Source of the DNA: Methylohalobius sp964654415
GTDB taxonomy: Bacteria; Pseudomonadota; Gammaproteobacteria; Methylococcales; Methylothermaceae
DNA length: 64,000 nt
Assembly: GCA_964654415.1 (NCBI GenBank)
Contig: CAZZIP010000001.1
Coordinates: 287,003 to 351,002, forward strand
Direction: 5' to 3'
The notes below the pieces were generated by a model. It was not told the origin of the DNA. It saw only the letters and a program-made list of their open reading frames with translations, and did no database searches. The stretch's first letter is position 1; each line of letters starts with the position of its first letter. Below are positions 26,072 to 34,100 of this stretch, in pieces. Position numbers and translations under genes: made by a program.

Positions 26072-27340
26072 TTACATGAAGGCGGAAAACGGCCACACGC
26101 TCACGGTCTCGCCGGCCTCTACCGGACCGCGTTCGTGTTCTAACACGATGAAGCAATTGCCAAGGCTCATCGAGCGCAGGATGCCGGAGCCTTGGCGGCC
26201 GGTGGTTTTGACTTGAAAGCTACCCTCCGGAGTAGGGGTTAAAATGCCGCGCTGAAATTCGGTTCGGCCTTCCTTTTTGCGCAGGGGCTCTAAAGCGATA
26301 GCAGACAAGGTAGGAAAAAGAGGCGGTTCTGTTCCGGCCAGGCGATACAAGGCTGGCTGTACAAAGCAGTAAAACGTCACCAAAACGGCCACTGGGTTGC
26401 CAGGAAGGCCAAAGAACAAAGCACTGCCTAGTCGTCCGAAGGCCAAGGGACGGCCGGGTTTGATCGCGACTTTCCAGAACCTTATGTTTCCTATGCGGGC
26501 CAGGACGCGCTTTGTGTAATCCGCCTCGCCTACCGACACCCCGCCGGAACTGATGACGACATCGGCAGTTTCAGCTGCCTCGCGCAAAGCAGCTTCCAAA
26601 CGCTTCTCGTCGTCTGGCACGATTCCTAAGTCGAGGATTTCCAGCGGTAACTTCGTAAGCGCCCCGATGAGAGAAAAGCGGTTGCTGTCATAAAGCTTTC
26701 CGGGAACACGAGGAGTCCCTTGGGGTAAGATTTCATCCCCAGTAGAAAGCACGGCCACGATGGGCTTGCGCTTCACGGTAACTTCCAGCCGGCCAAGCGA
26801 AGCGATCAGACCGAGGTCGGGTGGGGTAATTTGCCTACCAGGATTTAGGATGGTCTCGCCGCAGCGGATGTCCTCTCCTGCAAAGCGCACGTTTTCGCCT
26901 GGACGGTGACGGTCTCCTACCAGGATTTGATCTTCGCTTAACGGCTGCACGTGTTCTTGCATCAAGACAGTATCTGCTCCTTGAGGAAGGGCAGCTCCAG
27001 TCATAATGCGCACGGCCTGGCCTGATTGGACAATGCCAGCAAAAGGATGACCGGCGAACGCTTCGCCTATGATTTGGAATTGGCTGGTTTGACCTGGGGA
27101 TGGGAGAGATTCTCCCGAGACGGCAAAACCATCCACCGCGGCATTGGTAAAGGCAGGGACATCCAAGGGAGAAACAACCGGCTCGGCCAGGATACGGTGC
27201 AAGGCGAAAATCAACGGCACCTTCTCGCTACCGCATACCGCTCGAATGCACCTAAGAATCCGGCTTTTGGCCTCTGCCACCGAAAGCAAGTCGGGCTCGA
27301 AGAAGTCAGTGCAGCTGGGGCGGGAAACGATGGACGCCAT
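26072..27340 (-). CDS. moeA: Molybdopterin molybdenumtransferase MoeA
   Basis: A 422-residue enzyme that inserts molybdate into adenylylated molybdopterin in cofactor synthesis. Diagnostic stretches: FTNAAVDGFAV near 64, RIMTGAALPQGADTVLMQE, VLSTGDEILPQG, SSGGVSVGEADYTK and the GLPGNPVAVLVTF segment near 325. The C-terminal beta-barrel domain is present. It is convergent with atpG and divergent from the membrane protein at 27511; the 170-bp gap upstream is AT-rich and must hold both promoters. Confidence 0.95.
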   Translation of the reverse strand: MASIVSRPSCTDFFEPDLLSVAEAKSRILRCIRAVCGSEKVPLIFALHRILAEPVVSPLDVPAFTNAAVDGFAVSGESLPSPGQTSQFQIIGEAFAGHPFAGIVQSGQAVRIMTGAALPQGADTVLMQEHVQPLSEDQILVGDRHRPGENVRFAGEDIRCGETILNPGRQITPPDLGLIASLGRLEVTVKRKPIVAVLSTGDEILPQGTPRVPGKLYDSNRFSLIGALTKLPLEILDLGIVPDDEKRLEAALREAAETADVVISSGGVSVGEADYTKRVLARIGNIRFWKVAIKPGRPLAFGRLGSALFFGLPGNPVAVLVTFYCFVQPALYRLAGTEPPLFPTLSAIALEPLRKKEGRTEFQRGILTPTPEGSFQVKTTGRQGSGILRSMSLGNCFIVLEHERGPVEAGETVSVWPFSAFM

Positions 27341-27510
27341 AAATTTAAAGCTCTATCATTGCGTGTCGCATTTTACTGAAGTCTGCCCAAATGTCAGTTT
27401 TTTTAACAATCTTGGCCAAAATGATTGTTGGGGATCTTCTATTGCGCATTAAGCAATTGTTTTTTTATATATATTAACCTTTTGGCCTTATTTTTGCTTA
27501 AATCTTGGTG

Positions 27511-28215
27511 ATGGAAGAATCCAACCATATCGGCAGTGTAGAGGGCGACTACGAAAGGATTGCCCCTCCAACAGATCGCCCTTTGGAACGGCGCAGGCGC
27601 GTGCGTCGGCAAAGCAACGGGGTCAAGCATTATCACCATCGCCATTATAAGAAACTGATTATCGGCTTGTGGACGGCGGTCGCTGTCTTATTTCTGCTGC
27701 TGTTGTTCACTTCCATCAAGCTTAGTTTATATGCAAAAGAATTGTACGATTTGACCTTGCTTCAGGCTAAACAGGAACGCGAGCTGGAACAGTTGCGACC
27801 GCAACTGGAGCAGTTGGAGCAGGAACTGGCCGAATTGGTCAAAAAGCGCCTGCCTGGCTTGTATCCGCTAGAGTTCGACAAGGTCATCCCGATCGACAAG
27901 CAATATGTCCAACACATCATTTTTACCCGGGTCGGCAAGGAAGAGGATCGCAACTACGAATTCAAACTCACCTTGAGAAACAGCGAACTGACTGCAGCGC
28001 ACCCCATCATTAGAGTGACGTTTTTCGACCATTTGGGGATTCAGGTGGCCAGTTCTACGGTCGGAGTCGACGAAAAGGGCGCGCCAACTTTGGATGTGTT
28101 GGAACGAGGGGAAGTGCGTTCCTATACGCAGGCGATCAGTCTACCCGCTGGCAAAGAGGCAAAGTATTTCAGCATCGAAACCGACTTGCCTGTGTATCAA
28201 AAGCCCGGTGGGTGA
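27511..28215 (+). CDS. Single-pass membrane protein with coiled coil, unrecognised
   Basis: I do not recognise the family. The 234 residues comprise a basic, His-rich cytoplasmic N-terminus (ERRRRVRRQ; HYHHRHYKK), one transmembrane helix at about 52-77, a coiled coil (about 88-116, EQLRPQLEQLEQELAELVKK) and a periplasmic beta-rich C-terminal domain. TTG and GTG precede the ATG in frame (27505, 27508); none has a clear ribosome site. A TATATATATTAA stretch about 45 bp upstream could supply the -10 region. The domain form suggests an envelope protein of the FxLYD/DUF-type. Confidence 0.75.
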   Translation: MEESNHIGSVEGDYERIAPPTDRPLERRRRVRRQSNGVKHYHHRHYKKLIIGLWTAVAVLFLLLLFTSIKLSLYAKELYDLTLLQAKQERELEQLRPQLEQLEQELAELVKKRLPGLYPLEFDKVIPIDKQYVQHIIFTRVGKEEDRNYEFKLTLRNSELTAAHPIIRVTFFDHLGIQVASSTVGVDEKGAPTLDVLERGEVRSYTQAISLPAGKEAKYFSIETDLPVYQKPGG

Positions 28216-28216
28216 T

Positions 28217-29236
28217 TCAGTGTTTTTGTTTTCGGCTTTGCCGCCGAGGCAGTCGGCTTTGGAGGAACTCCGGAATCCGATGTTCCAACCAGTAGTCTGC
28301 CCGTCCCGGGAGATTTCCTTGGACGAATCCCACGTGGCCTCCCCGGGCGGTGATTTCCAGTTCCACCCAAGCTGAGGTCTCTTCGGCGGCAGGGATTACC
28401 TTGGGAGTCATAAACGGGTCATCGCGCGCTTGAATCAGCAGAGTGGGAACCTTGATGTGCTGCAAATACGGTCGTGAACTGCAACGTGCGTAATAATCAT
28501 AGACATCCCGGAACGCATACAACTTGGCGATGACGCGGTCATCGTATTCCCAAAACGAGTAAACGCGAGAAAGATCCCCAATATCCTTGAGTTTGGCGGC
28601 CTCCTCGTCGGTTCCAAAGCTTTCCAGGTGGGCGATTTTGCGCTTAAGATAGCGCTTGAGTTCAGCCAGTAGGTGGTTGCGATAAATCCTAGCTATTCCG
28701 CGGTCCATAGCGGTGGCGCATTCGGCAAGCAGCAAAGGAACGGAAACCGCGCAGGCGGCGAACAAGTCCAGTTTTCCTCGTTCCCCCAACCACTTCAAAA
28801 GCACGTTGCCGCCTAAAGAATAACCCACCGCCGCTAAGGGTGTCTTTGGCTCTTGCTGGCGGAGCCAGCGGTAGAGGAAATCTAAATCTCCAGTCTCGCC
28901 GCTGTGGTAGCAGCGGGCGGTGCGGTTGGGCTGAAGGCAGCCGCGGAAATTCAAAACCACGCTGCGAAAGCCTAAGCCCAGCAAAGCCCACTGCAAGCCT
29001 TTGACATAGTGCGAGTTGGCGTTTCCGGTTAGGCCGTGCAGGACGATTACCAGCGGGCCATCCTCTCCGCACCAGTCCAGTTCCAGAACGTCTCCGTCCG
29101 GAGTAGGCAAGAGTTGGTGGCGGCGGGGCGGAGCGGCGATCCGCCTGGTCAAGACCGGCCAAAGGGTTTGGCCGTGTGGGCTTCTCAGCCACCACGCTGG
29201 CTTAAAAGAAGATGGAATGAGACTACCCATAGTCAA
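28217..29236 (-). CDS. YheT-family alpha/beta hydrolase
   Basis: A 339-residue predicted esterase of the YheT/ABHD1 family. FKPAWWLRSPHGQTLWP at the N-terminus is characteristic. The nucleophile elbow is VGYSLGGNVLLKWLGE, the oxyanion region VLHGLTGN, and NFRGC is also typical. A late Asp (ARDDPFM) and His (TARGGHVGFV) complete the triad. Convergent with the upstream membrane protein with only one base between stops. Substrate unknown. Confidence 0.92.
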   Translation of the reverse strand: MTMGSLIPSSFKPAWWLRSPHGQTLWPVLTRRIAAPPRRHQLLPTPDGDVLELDWCGEDGPLVIVLHGLTGNANSHYVKGLQWALLGLGFRSVVLNFRGCLQPNRTARCYHSGETGDLDFLYRWLRQQEPKTPLAAVGYSLGGNVLLKWLGERGKLDLFAACAVSVPLLLAECATAMDRGIARIYRNHLLAELKRYLKRKIAHLESFGTDEEAAKLKDIGDLSRVYSFWEYDDRVIAKLYAFRDVYDYYARCSSRPYLQHIKVPTLLIQARDDPFMTPKVIPAAEETSAWVELEITARGGHVGFVQGNLPGRADYWLEHRIPEFLQSRLPRRQSRKQKH

Positions 29237-29241
29237 AGGGT

Positions 29242-29270
29242 GGTTTGAACCGATGCTGAAAGGATATAAT
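29242..29270 (+). promoter_or_regulatory. Promoter of the tRNA-Pro/tRNA-Arg pair
   Basis: A perfect TATAAT at 29265-29270 lies 10 bp before tRNA-Pro. GGTTTG at the 17-bp spacing and TTGAAC at 14 bp are the available -35 elements, so only the -10 call is firm. Confidence 0.6.
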
Positions 29271-29279
29271 TACATTTCA

Positions 29280-29356
29280 CGGGGCATAGCGCAGTCTGGT
29301 AGCGCGCCTGCTTTGGGAGCAGGATGTCGGGGGTTCAAATCCCTCTGCCCCGACCA
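29280..29356 (+). tRNA. tRNA-Pro (UGG)
   Basis: 77 nt including encoded CCA. The acceptor stem CGGGGCA pairs with TGCCCCG. The anticodon loop in CTGCTTTGGGAGCAG gives TGG. The T-arm GGGGGTTCAAATCCCTC is normal. Confidence 0.96.
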
Positions 29357-29361
29357 CACCG

Positions 29362-29438
29362 GCGCCTGTAGCTCAACCGGACAGAGCATCGGCCTTCTAA
29401 GCCGAGGGCTGCAGGTTCGAGTCCTGCCAGGCGCGCCA
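29362..29438 (+). tRNA. tRNA-Arg (UCU)
   Basis: 77 nt including CCA. GCGCCTG pairs with CAGGCGC; the anticodon loop CCTTCTAAG gives TCT, reading AGA/AGG. It starts 5 bp after tRNA-Pro, so the two share one precursor. Confidence 0.96.
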
Positions 29439-29461
29439 GTTCCCAACTCGAGGTCCACTTC

Positions 29462-30535
29462 ATGCCCTATTTCCGCGCTTTTTCCGCTTTGATCGTTGGT
29501 TTCAAGATCTTAGCTTTGGTCTGGATGTTGATTCTGTTTGGGTTTTCCGCCTTAGCTTCGGCAGAAATCATCGGCAGCGTGTTCACCTATACGGTCAGGA
29601 GCGAAGATACTCTGCTTGGCATCGGCGCGCGTTTCGGAGTCGACGCGAGGCTCCTGGCGAAAGAAAACGGGATTGACCTTGAGAAAGATTTTATCTATGT
29701 TGGCCAGAAGCTCAAAGTGGACAACCGCCACTTAGTGCCGGCCAGGCGCCAGGACGGTATCCTCATCAACATTCCCCAGCGTATGCTGTATCTCTTCCGC
29801 GAGGGGAAATTAGTAGCCCATTACCCAGTGGGTCTAGGCCGGCCCTCTTGGCCAACGCCAATAGGGCGCTTTGCTATCAGGAGCAAGGAGATCAATAAGG
29901 AGTGGATCGTTCCTAAGTCGATCCAGGAGGAGATGCGCCGCGAAGGACGTGCAGTTCGTACCCGCGTGCCGCCCGGCCCGGACAATCCCTTGGGTAAGTA
30001 TTGGATGGGACTGACGGCGCCCGGCTACGGTATCCACAGCACCCTCTACCCGATGAGTATCTATCAATTCCGCAGCCACGGCTGCATCCGCCTGCATCCG
30101 GACGATGCGGAAGCGCTGTTTCATCAAGTGAAAATAGGCGACAGCGTCGAAATTATCTATCAGCCGGTGATCGTCGATCGCGACGCCGAGGGGAGGATCT
30201 GGCTGGAAGCCCACCGCGATGTTTATAATCGGGGGGTAGATCCCTGGCAAGAGTTTTTGCAAGCGGCTTATCGTCTGGAACCCATTCCCAAACTCGGTTG
30301 GAACCAAGTGATCTTAGGCTTGAAACACAGCGAAGGGATCGCCAGGCGCATCGATGAAGTAGTTCCTGAAAGAAAGGAGGAGGGAAACGATGAATCGGCG
30401 ACAGTTTCTCAAGTTTGGCCTAGGTGTTGGGGTCGCTTTGACCGCCGCTCCCGCGTGGGCGCTTGCTCCCGTGCGCAGCCTGAAGCTCGTCAACTTGCAC
30501 ACGGGGGAGTCCCTGTCCACCGTGTATTGGTTTAA
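29462..30535 (+). CDS. LysM-containing L,D-transpeptidase (YkuD)
   Basis: A 357-residue envelope enzyme. It has an N-terminal signal or anchor helix (about 11-34), a LysM domain (about 40-86, YTVRSEDTLLGIGARFGV), and a YkuD domain (about 97-235) with the catalytic HGCIRLHP motif in RSHGCIRLHPDDAEALF. It forms 3-3 peptidoglycan crosslinks or anchors proteins. The last 48 codons run out of frame across the start of the next gene and have arginine-rich, low-complexity composition, so the original stop has probably been lost near 30390. Confidence 0.92.
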   Translation: MPYFRAFSALIVGFKILALVWMLILFGFSALASAEIIGSVFTYTVRSEDTLLGIGARFGVDARLLAKENGIDLEKDFIYVGQKLKVDNRHLVPARRQDGILINIPQRMLYLFREGKLVAHYPVGLGRPSWPTPIGRFAIRSKEINKEWIVPKSIQEEMRREGRAVRTRVPPGPDNPLGKYWMGLTAPGYGIHSTLYPMSIYQFRSHGCIRLHPDDAEALFHQVKIGDSVEIIYQPVIVDRDAEGRIWLEAHRDVYNRGVDPWQEFLQAAYRLEPIPKLGWNQVILGLKHSEGIARRIDEVVPERKEEGNDESATVSQVWPRCWGRFDRRSRVGACSRAQPEARQLAHGGVPVHRVLV

Positions 30536-30920
30536 CGGGCGCTATCTCTCCGATTCTCTGAAAAAAATCAATTATCTGTTGCGCGACCATCGGCGCGATG
30601 AGGTTTTCCCGATAAACGCGCGCTTGTTCGACCTGCTCTACGTTCTGACTCAAAAATTGGAGACCAAAAAGCCCATCGAGGTCATCTCCGGTTACCGCTC
30701 CCCGGCGACTAATGCCATGTTGGCGGCCTATTCTGAGCAGGTTGCCAAATCTAGCCTGCATACCTTCGGGATGGCGGTGGACATTCGGATCCCGGGCCGG
30801 GAGCTTAAGGATGTGTACAAAACAGCCCTGGCGCTTAAAGCCGGAGGCGTCGGCTACTATCCGGTTTCCAAGTTCGTGCACGTGGACGTTGGGCGAGTCA
30901 GGACCTGGTGGGGGAGCTGA
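30390..30920 (+). CDS. DUF882/YcbK-type murein endopeptidase-like protein with Tat signal
   Basis: A 176-residue peptidase M15-like protein. The start MNRRQFLKFGLGVGVAL is a twin-arginine signal. The mature domain has EVISGYRSPATNAML (zinc-binding region follows in SSLHTFGMAVDIRI with His and Asp) and FVHVDVGRVRTW with the third histidine. An AAAGGAGGAGG ribosome site precedes the ATG. It overlaps the L,D-transpeptidase end by 146 bases; both act on peptidoglycan. Confidence 0.92.
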   Translation: MNRRQFLKFGLGVGVALTAAPAWALAPVRSLKLVNLHTGESLSTVYWFNGRYLSDSLKKINYLLRDHRRDEVFPINARLFDLLYVLTQKLETKKPIEVISGYRSPATNAMLAAYSEQVAKSSLHTFGMAVDIRIPGRELKDVYKTALALKAGGVGYYPVSKFVHVDVGRVRTWWGS

Positions 30921-31020
30921 GTGGCTTGCTGAAAAAACTGCGCGCGCAGTATAAGCCTTGAGTAGGGCACCGTTTTGAACTTTTGTGATAAACTTTAAGT
31001 CTATTTATTGGAAAACCGAA

Positions 31021-31383
31021 GGGGGCGATCTGGCTTCGACGCGGATTGCAAAACCTTTCGGGGCATGCCGAGGTGCAGGTACCCTCGTAAAACCATCTGC
31101 AAGCTAATAGTTGCCAACGACGACAACTACGCACTCGCTGCTTAAAACCCAGTAGGGTGCCATCTGACTGGAGCCGTGCTTGTGCGTCCGGGTTTCAGGT
31201 GTCATAGCTCACAAGCTCGCGGTGAGGCGTGTCCGGCGCCGACCCGCTAAAACTCAACCGGAATCGCCGTTTGTATGCCCTGCCGTTCGGGTAGCAAACG
31301 GTTAAAACAAAAGAACGGCTAAGCATGTAGAACCGAAGGCGGAGGGTTCGCGGACGGGGGTTCGATTCCCCCCGCCTCCACCA
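31021..31383 (+). ncRNA. ssrA: Transfer-messenger RNA (tmRNA)
   Basis: A 363-nt one-piece tmRNA. The 5' end GGGGGCG pairs with the 3' CGCCTCC, followed by ACCA. Conserved 5' segment TGGCTTCGAC, the AATAGTTGC-like resume site and the 3' T-arm GGGGGTTCGATTCCCC are present. It rescues stalled ribosomes and tags the peptide for proteolysis. The 3' half is a common integration site for genomic islands, and a broken foreign gene does follow. Confidence 0.96.
31113..31145 (+). other. tmRNA proteolysis-tag reading frame
   Basis: The resume codon GCC begins ANDDNYALAA, ending at TAA (31143-31145). The Pseudomonas/Gammaproteobacteria-type tag ending ALAA targets ClpXP and related proteases. Confidence 0.93.
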
Positions 31384-31446
31384 ATACCCCAAGTTTTCTT
31401 GCTCGTTCTCCGCGTGATCTTGCGGATACGAGAAGTCTGCCTTTTT

Positions 31447-31992
31447 CTATTCCTCGAACTCTGCGTTCTTGAACTTCAGTACGTTGCAGTTCTCCTTCAC
31501 CACGCGCTGAAGCCCATCGTCGAAGCCGGTGGCCGACTCGGCCTGGAGCTCGACGGTGATCTTGACCTTTACTCCTGGCCGCAGCGTGAACGGCTAGACT
31601 ACCTCGTCGACCAGATCGGCGAACTGCTTCTTCGCCAGAATGGGGTCGAGTTCGGTGCTACCGTAAAAGCGCTTCTTGACGGTCTGCGCTGCGGTGGCGC
31701 CGACCGTAGCGTAGCCCTCCTTCACAGAGTCTTCAACGCGCAGCGCGCTGCCACCGGCTGGAACGGTTATAGTGGCCACGCCGCCGCCAGCCTCGGCGGC
31801 CTTGGCGTGCGAGGCTTCTTCCGCTGTGCGCAGCGTCTCCTGGTAGGCTGCTGCCGTGGCTGGCTCGATCAGCAAGAGCGACCCATCCAGAATCGGCGAA
31901 TACCGCTTGTCAATATAGCGGTCATCCTCAGTACAGTCACTCCTCATCGTTCGATCCGCCGTGACCGGGCACGAGTACCAGGCTCGTGACAC
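31447..31992 (-). pseudogene. C-terminal remnant of a DUF499 ATPase, with in-frame stop
   Basis: Reading the minus strand, SPILDGSLLLIEPATAAAY and KKRFYGSTELDPILAKKQ match the C-terminal region of DUF499 proteins. An amber codon after DLVDEVV (31594-31596) interrupts the frame, which then continues as KVKITVELQAESATGFDDG and NCNVLKFKNAEFEE to a natural stop at 31447. The rest of the gene, normally about 1000 residues, is missing upstream. DUF499 ATPases are usually found in accessory islands beside DNA methylase and helicase genes. This is a decayed fragment next to the tmRNA. Confidence 0.8.
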
Positions 31993-32356
31993 CGCAAGAT
32001 GTGGAGGCGCACGGCCGTCGCCCCCTTTTCAAATTATAATCGGCGCAGCACGCGGCCCGAACTGACCTGCCTTGCTGCCCTTGCCACCGGGGGCTTGGCG
32101 GGTCGGGATGGCTTCAGCATACTAAGCGCTTCTTGCAGGAGCTGGACGCTGATAGTCAGCACAGGGCGCGATAGTGTATGATCGCTTCTGGCTGGCAACC
32201 AGAACTGCCCTACCCGTGACGAGCTTGTCCGGTAACGGCAGCGCTGTGACAGGAAGGGTTCCTGCCGCAGCCGGGAAAGTCACGCCTGTCAGATACGAGT
32301 ACGGAAACGGCTCGGGGCAGGAAGAGAACTGTGCATGTTCTTGATAGCAGGGTGTG
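31993..32356. other. Non-coding gap after the tmRNA island relic, with hairpin-rich segment
   Basis: No convincing gene was found in these 364 bp. At 32247-32323 several perfect complementary arms interlock: TGACAGG (32247-32253) with CCTGTCA (32285-32291), TTCCTGCC (32259-32266) with GGCAGGAA (32316-32323), and the nested AGCCG (32269-32273) with CGGCT (32308-32312). The first two cross in pseudoknot fashion or are alternatives. This could be a leader RNA for the dehydrogenase gene downstream or a scar of the island. A minus-strand open frame through the segment matches nothing I know. Confidence 0.5.
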
Positions 32357-33514
32357 ATGAATGCAGGAAACCTCGTTCCACAAATCAGGTTGCTGATCTT
32401 CCTCGCTCTCCTTATATTGCCGACTGCCTTAGCGTTTGCGGGTCCGCGGCCGGGGTGGGTGATCGATACCCAGGCCGGGCGGATTCAGGTCCAGACGCTG
32501 GCGAGCGGGCTTGAGCACCCGTGGGGGCTTGCCTTTCTGCCGAACGGGAGCATGCTGGTGAGCGAGCGCCCCGGCCGGCTTCGGGTCGTGACCAAGGAAG
32601 GTTGGGTTTCTGAACCTTTGGCCGGAGTGCCAAAGGTGTTCGCGAGAGGCCAAGGCGGCCTATTGGATGTGGCGCTCGACCCTAATTTTGTCTCCAACCG
32701 CTTGGTCTATCTTTCTTATGCTGAACCCGGCAAGGGAGGAGCCTCCACCGCGGTGGCGCGGGCAAGACTTGCCGAAGGTGCCCTTGAAGATGTTCGGGTG
32801 ATCTTTCGGCAGCAACCTAAGGTCAGCGGGGGGAACCATTTTGGTTCCCGGCTCGTTTTCGCACCCGACGGCAAGCTGTTCATCACCTTGGGCGAGCGCT
32901 TCAAATTCGATCCCGCTCAGGATCTTTCCAACCATCTCGGCAAGATCGTTCGGATCCACCCGGACGGTTCAGTACCGCGCGATAATCCTTTTGTCAATCG
33001 GCCGGGTGCCAGGCCCGAGATCTGGTCTTATGGCCACCGCAACGTTCAGGGGGCCGCGATCCATCCTGAAAACGGCGACTTGTGGGCGACGGAGTTCGGT
33101 CCAGCTGGCGGAGACGAACTCAACCTGATAGAGCCGGGACGTAACTATGGCTGGCCGTTGGTGAGCTGGGGGCGGCATTATTTCGGCAGGGACATCCCGG
33201 ATCCCCCGACGCGGCCTGACCTGGCGCAGCCGCTCTATTACTGGAATCCGGTGATCTCGCCTTCCGGCATGAGCTTCTATACCGGTGATCTCTTTCCGGC
33301 CTGGCGCGGGAACTTGCTCATCGGCGGGCTCTCCTCGAAGGCGCTCGTTCGCCTGACGCTCGAAGGCCGGCAGGTGAAGGCTGAAGAGAGAATCCCTATG
33401 CAGAGGCGCATCCGTCACGTCATTCAGGGACCAGACGGCGCTGTTTATCTTTTGACCGATCAGGAAGACGGCGAGATTCTGCGCCTTATCCCGGCAAAGA
33501 GCCGCCAGGATTGA
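32357..33514 (+). CDS. PQQ-dependent sugar dehydrogenase (YliI/GSDH family)
   Basis: A 385-residue periplasmic six-bladed beta-propeller with a signal peptide ending near ALAFAG (about residue 28). LASGLEHPWGLAFLPNGSMLVSERPG, GGNHFGSRLVFAPDGKLFITLGER, GHRNVQGAAIHP and EFGPAGGDELNLIEPGRNYGWP are the usual landmarks of the soluble aldose dehydrogenase family using PQQ and calcium. A GTG directly before the ATG is an alternative start. It lies just ahead of the convergent rhamnose and PQQ-exporter genes. Confidence 0.92.
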   Translation: MNAGNLVPQIRLLIFLALLILPTALAFAGPRPGWVIDTQAGRIQVQTLASGLEHPWGLAFLPNGSMLVSERPGRLRVVTKEGWVSEPLAGVPKVFARGQGGLLDVALDPNFVSNRLVYLSYAEPGKGGASTAVARARLAEGALEDVRVIFRQQPKVSGGNHFGSRLVFAPDGKLFITLGERFKFDPAQDLSNHLGKIVRIHPDGSVPRDNPFVNRPGARPEIWSYGHRNVQGAAIHPENGDLWATEFGPAGGDELNLIEPGRNYGWPLVSWGRHYFGRDIPDPPTRPDLAQPLYYWNPVISPSGMSFYTGDLFPAWRGNLLIGGLSSKALVRLTLEGRQVKAEERIPMQRRIRHVIQGPDGAVYLLTDQEDGEILRLIPAKSRQD

Positions 33515-33530
33515 CCTTGTTCTCCAGGAC

Positions 33531-34100
33531 TTAAGCGGAATCTGGACGAAAATCCGGTAGCGCCTCCTCCGGCAAGTCTTTAAGGTAATGAGCGTTTCTG
33601 TCTTTAGTCGACAAAATCGGCGCGGCAATCGGCCAGGCGATGCCCAGCTCCGGGTCGTCCCAGCGCAGGCTGTACTCATTCTCAGGGTGATAGAAATCGG
33701 TACACTTGTAGACGAACAGGGCCTCTCTGCTCAGGACGCAGAAGCCGTGGGCGAAGCCTTCGGGGATGTAGAGTTGGCGGTGATTGGCGGCGGACAATTC
33801 ATACGCTACCCAGCGGCCGAAGTTGGGAGAGCCGCGGCGGATGTCGACCGCCACATCGAAAACCGCTCCGCGCAGCACCTGGACCAACTTACCTTGAGGG
33901 TTTGGCCATTGATAATGCAGGCCACGCAGAATTCCCTGTCGGGACAAAGACAGATTGTCTTGGACGAAATTCGCCTGGATTCCCGCTTCGTGGTAACGCT
34001 TCAGGTTCCAGGTTTCCATGAAGAAGCCGCGGGCGTCTCCGTGCACCTTCGGTTCGATCAGGAGCACCCCCGTCAGAGGAGTTTCGATGACTTTCACCAC
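33531..34100 (-). CDS. rfbC: dTDP-4-dehydrorhamnose 3,5-epimerase
   Basis: A 189-residue cupin that epimerises the dTDP-4-keto-6-deoxyglucose intermediate in dTDP-L-rhamnose synthesis. PKVHGDARGFFMETW near residue 17, QDNLSLSRQGILRGLHYQ with the catalytic His, and GFAHGFCVLS are diagnostic. It is the last gene of the minus-strand run and overlaps rfbA by 7 bases. rfbD is not in the window. Confidence 0.96.
   Translation of the reverse strand: MVKVIETPLTGVLLIEPKVHGDARGFFMETWNLKRYHEAGIQANFVQDNLSLSRQGILRGLHYQWPNPQGKLVQVLRGAVFDVAVDIRRGSPNFGRWVAYELSAANHRQLYIPEGFAHGFCVLSREALFVYKCTDFYHPENEYSLRWDDPELGIAWPIAAPILSTKDRNAHYLKDLPEEALPDFRPDSA

Noticed and set aside
31399..31989. 196-codon plus-strand frame after the tmRNA
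   Set aside because: It is antisense to a recognisable DUF499 fragment, and its composition (Leu, Val and Gly runs) is what the complement of that fragment would give.
32200..32340. Cobalamin riboswitch upstream of the sugar dehydrogenase
   Set aside because: GGGAA and AGTCA-like strings occur, but the conserved core and the spacing of the B12 element are absent.
31300..32356. Direct repeat of the tmRNA 3' end (island attR)
   Set aside because: I looked for a second TTCGATTCCCCCCGCC-like string downstream and found none within the window.
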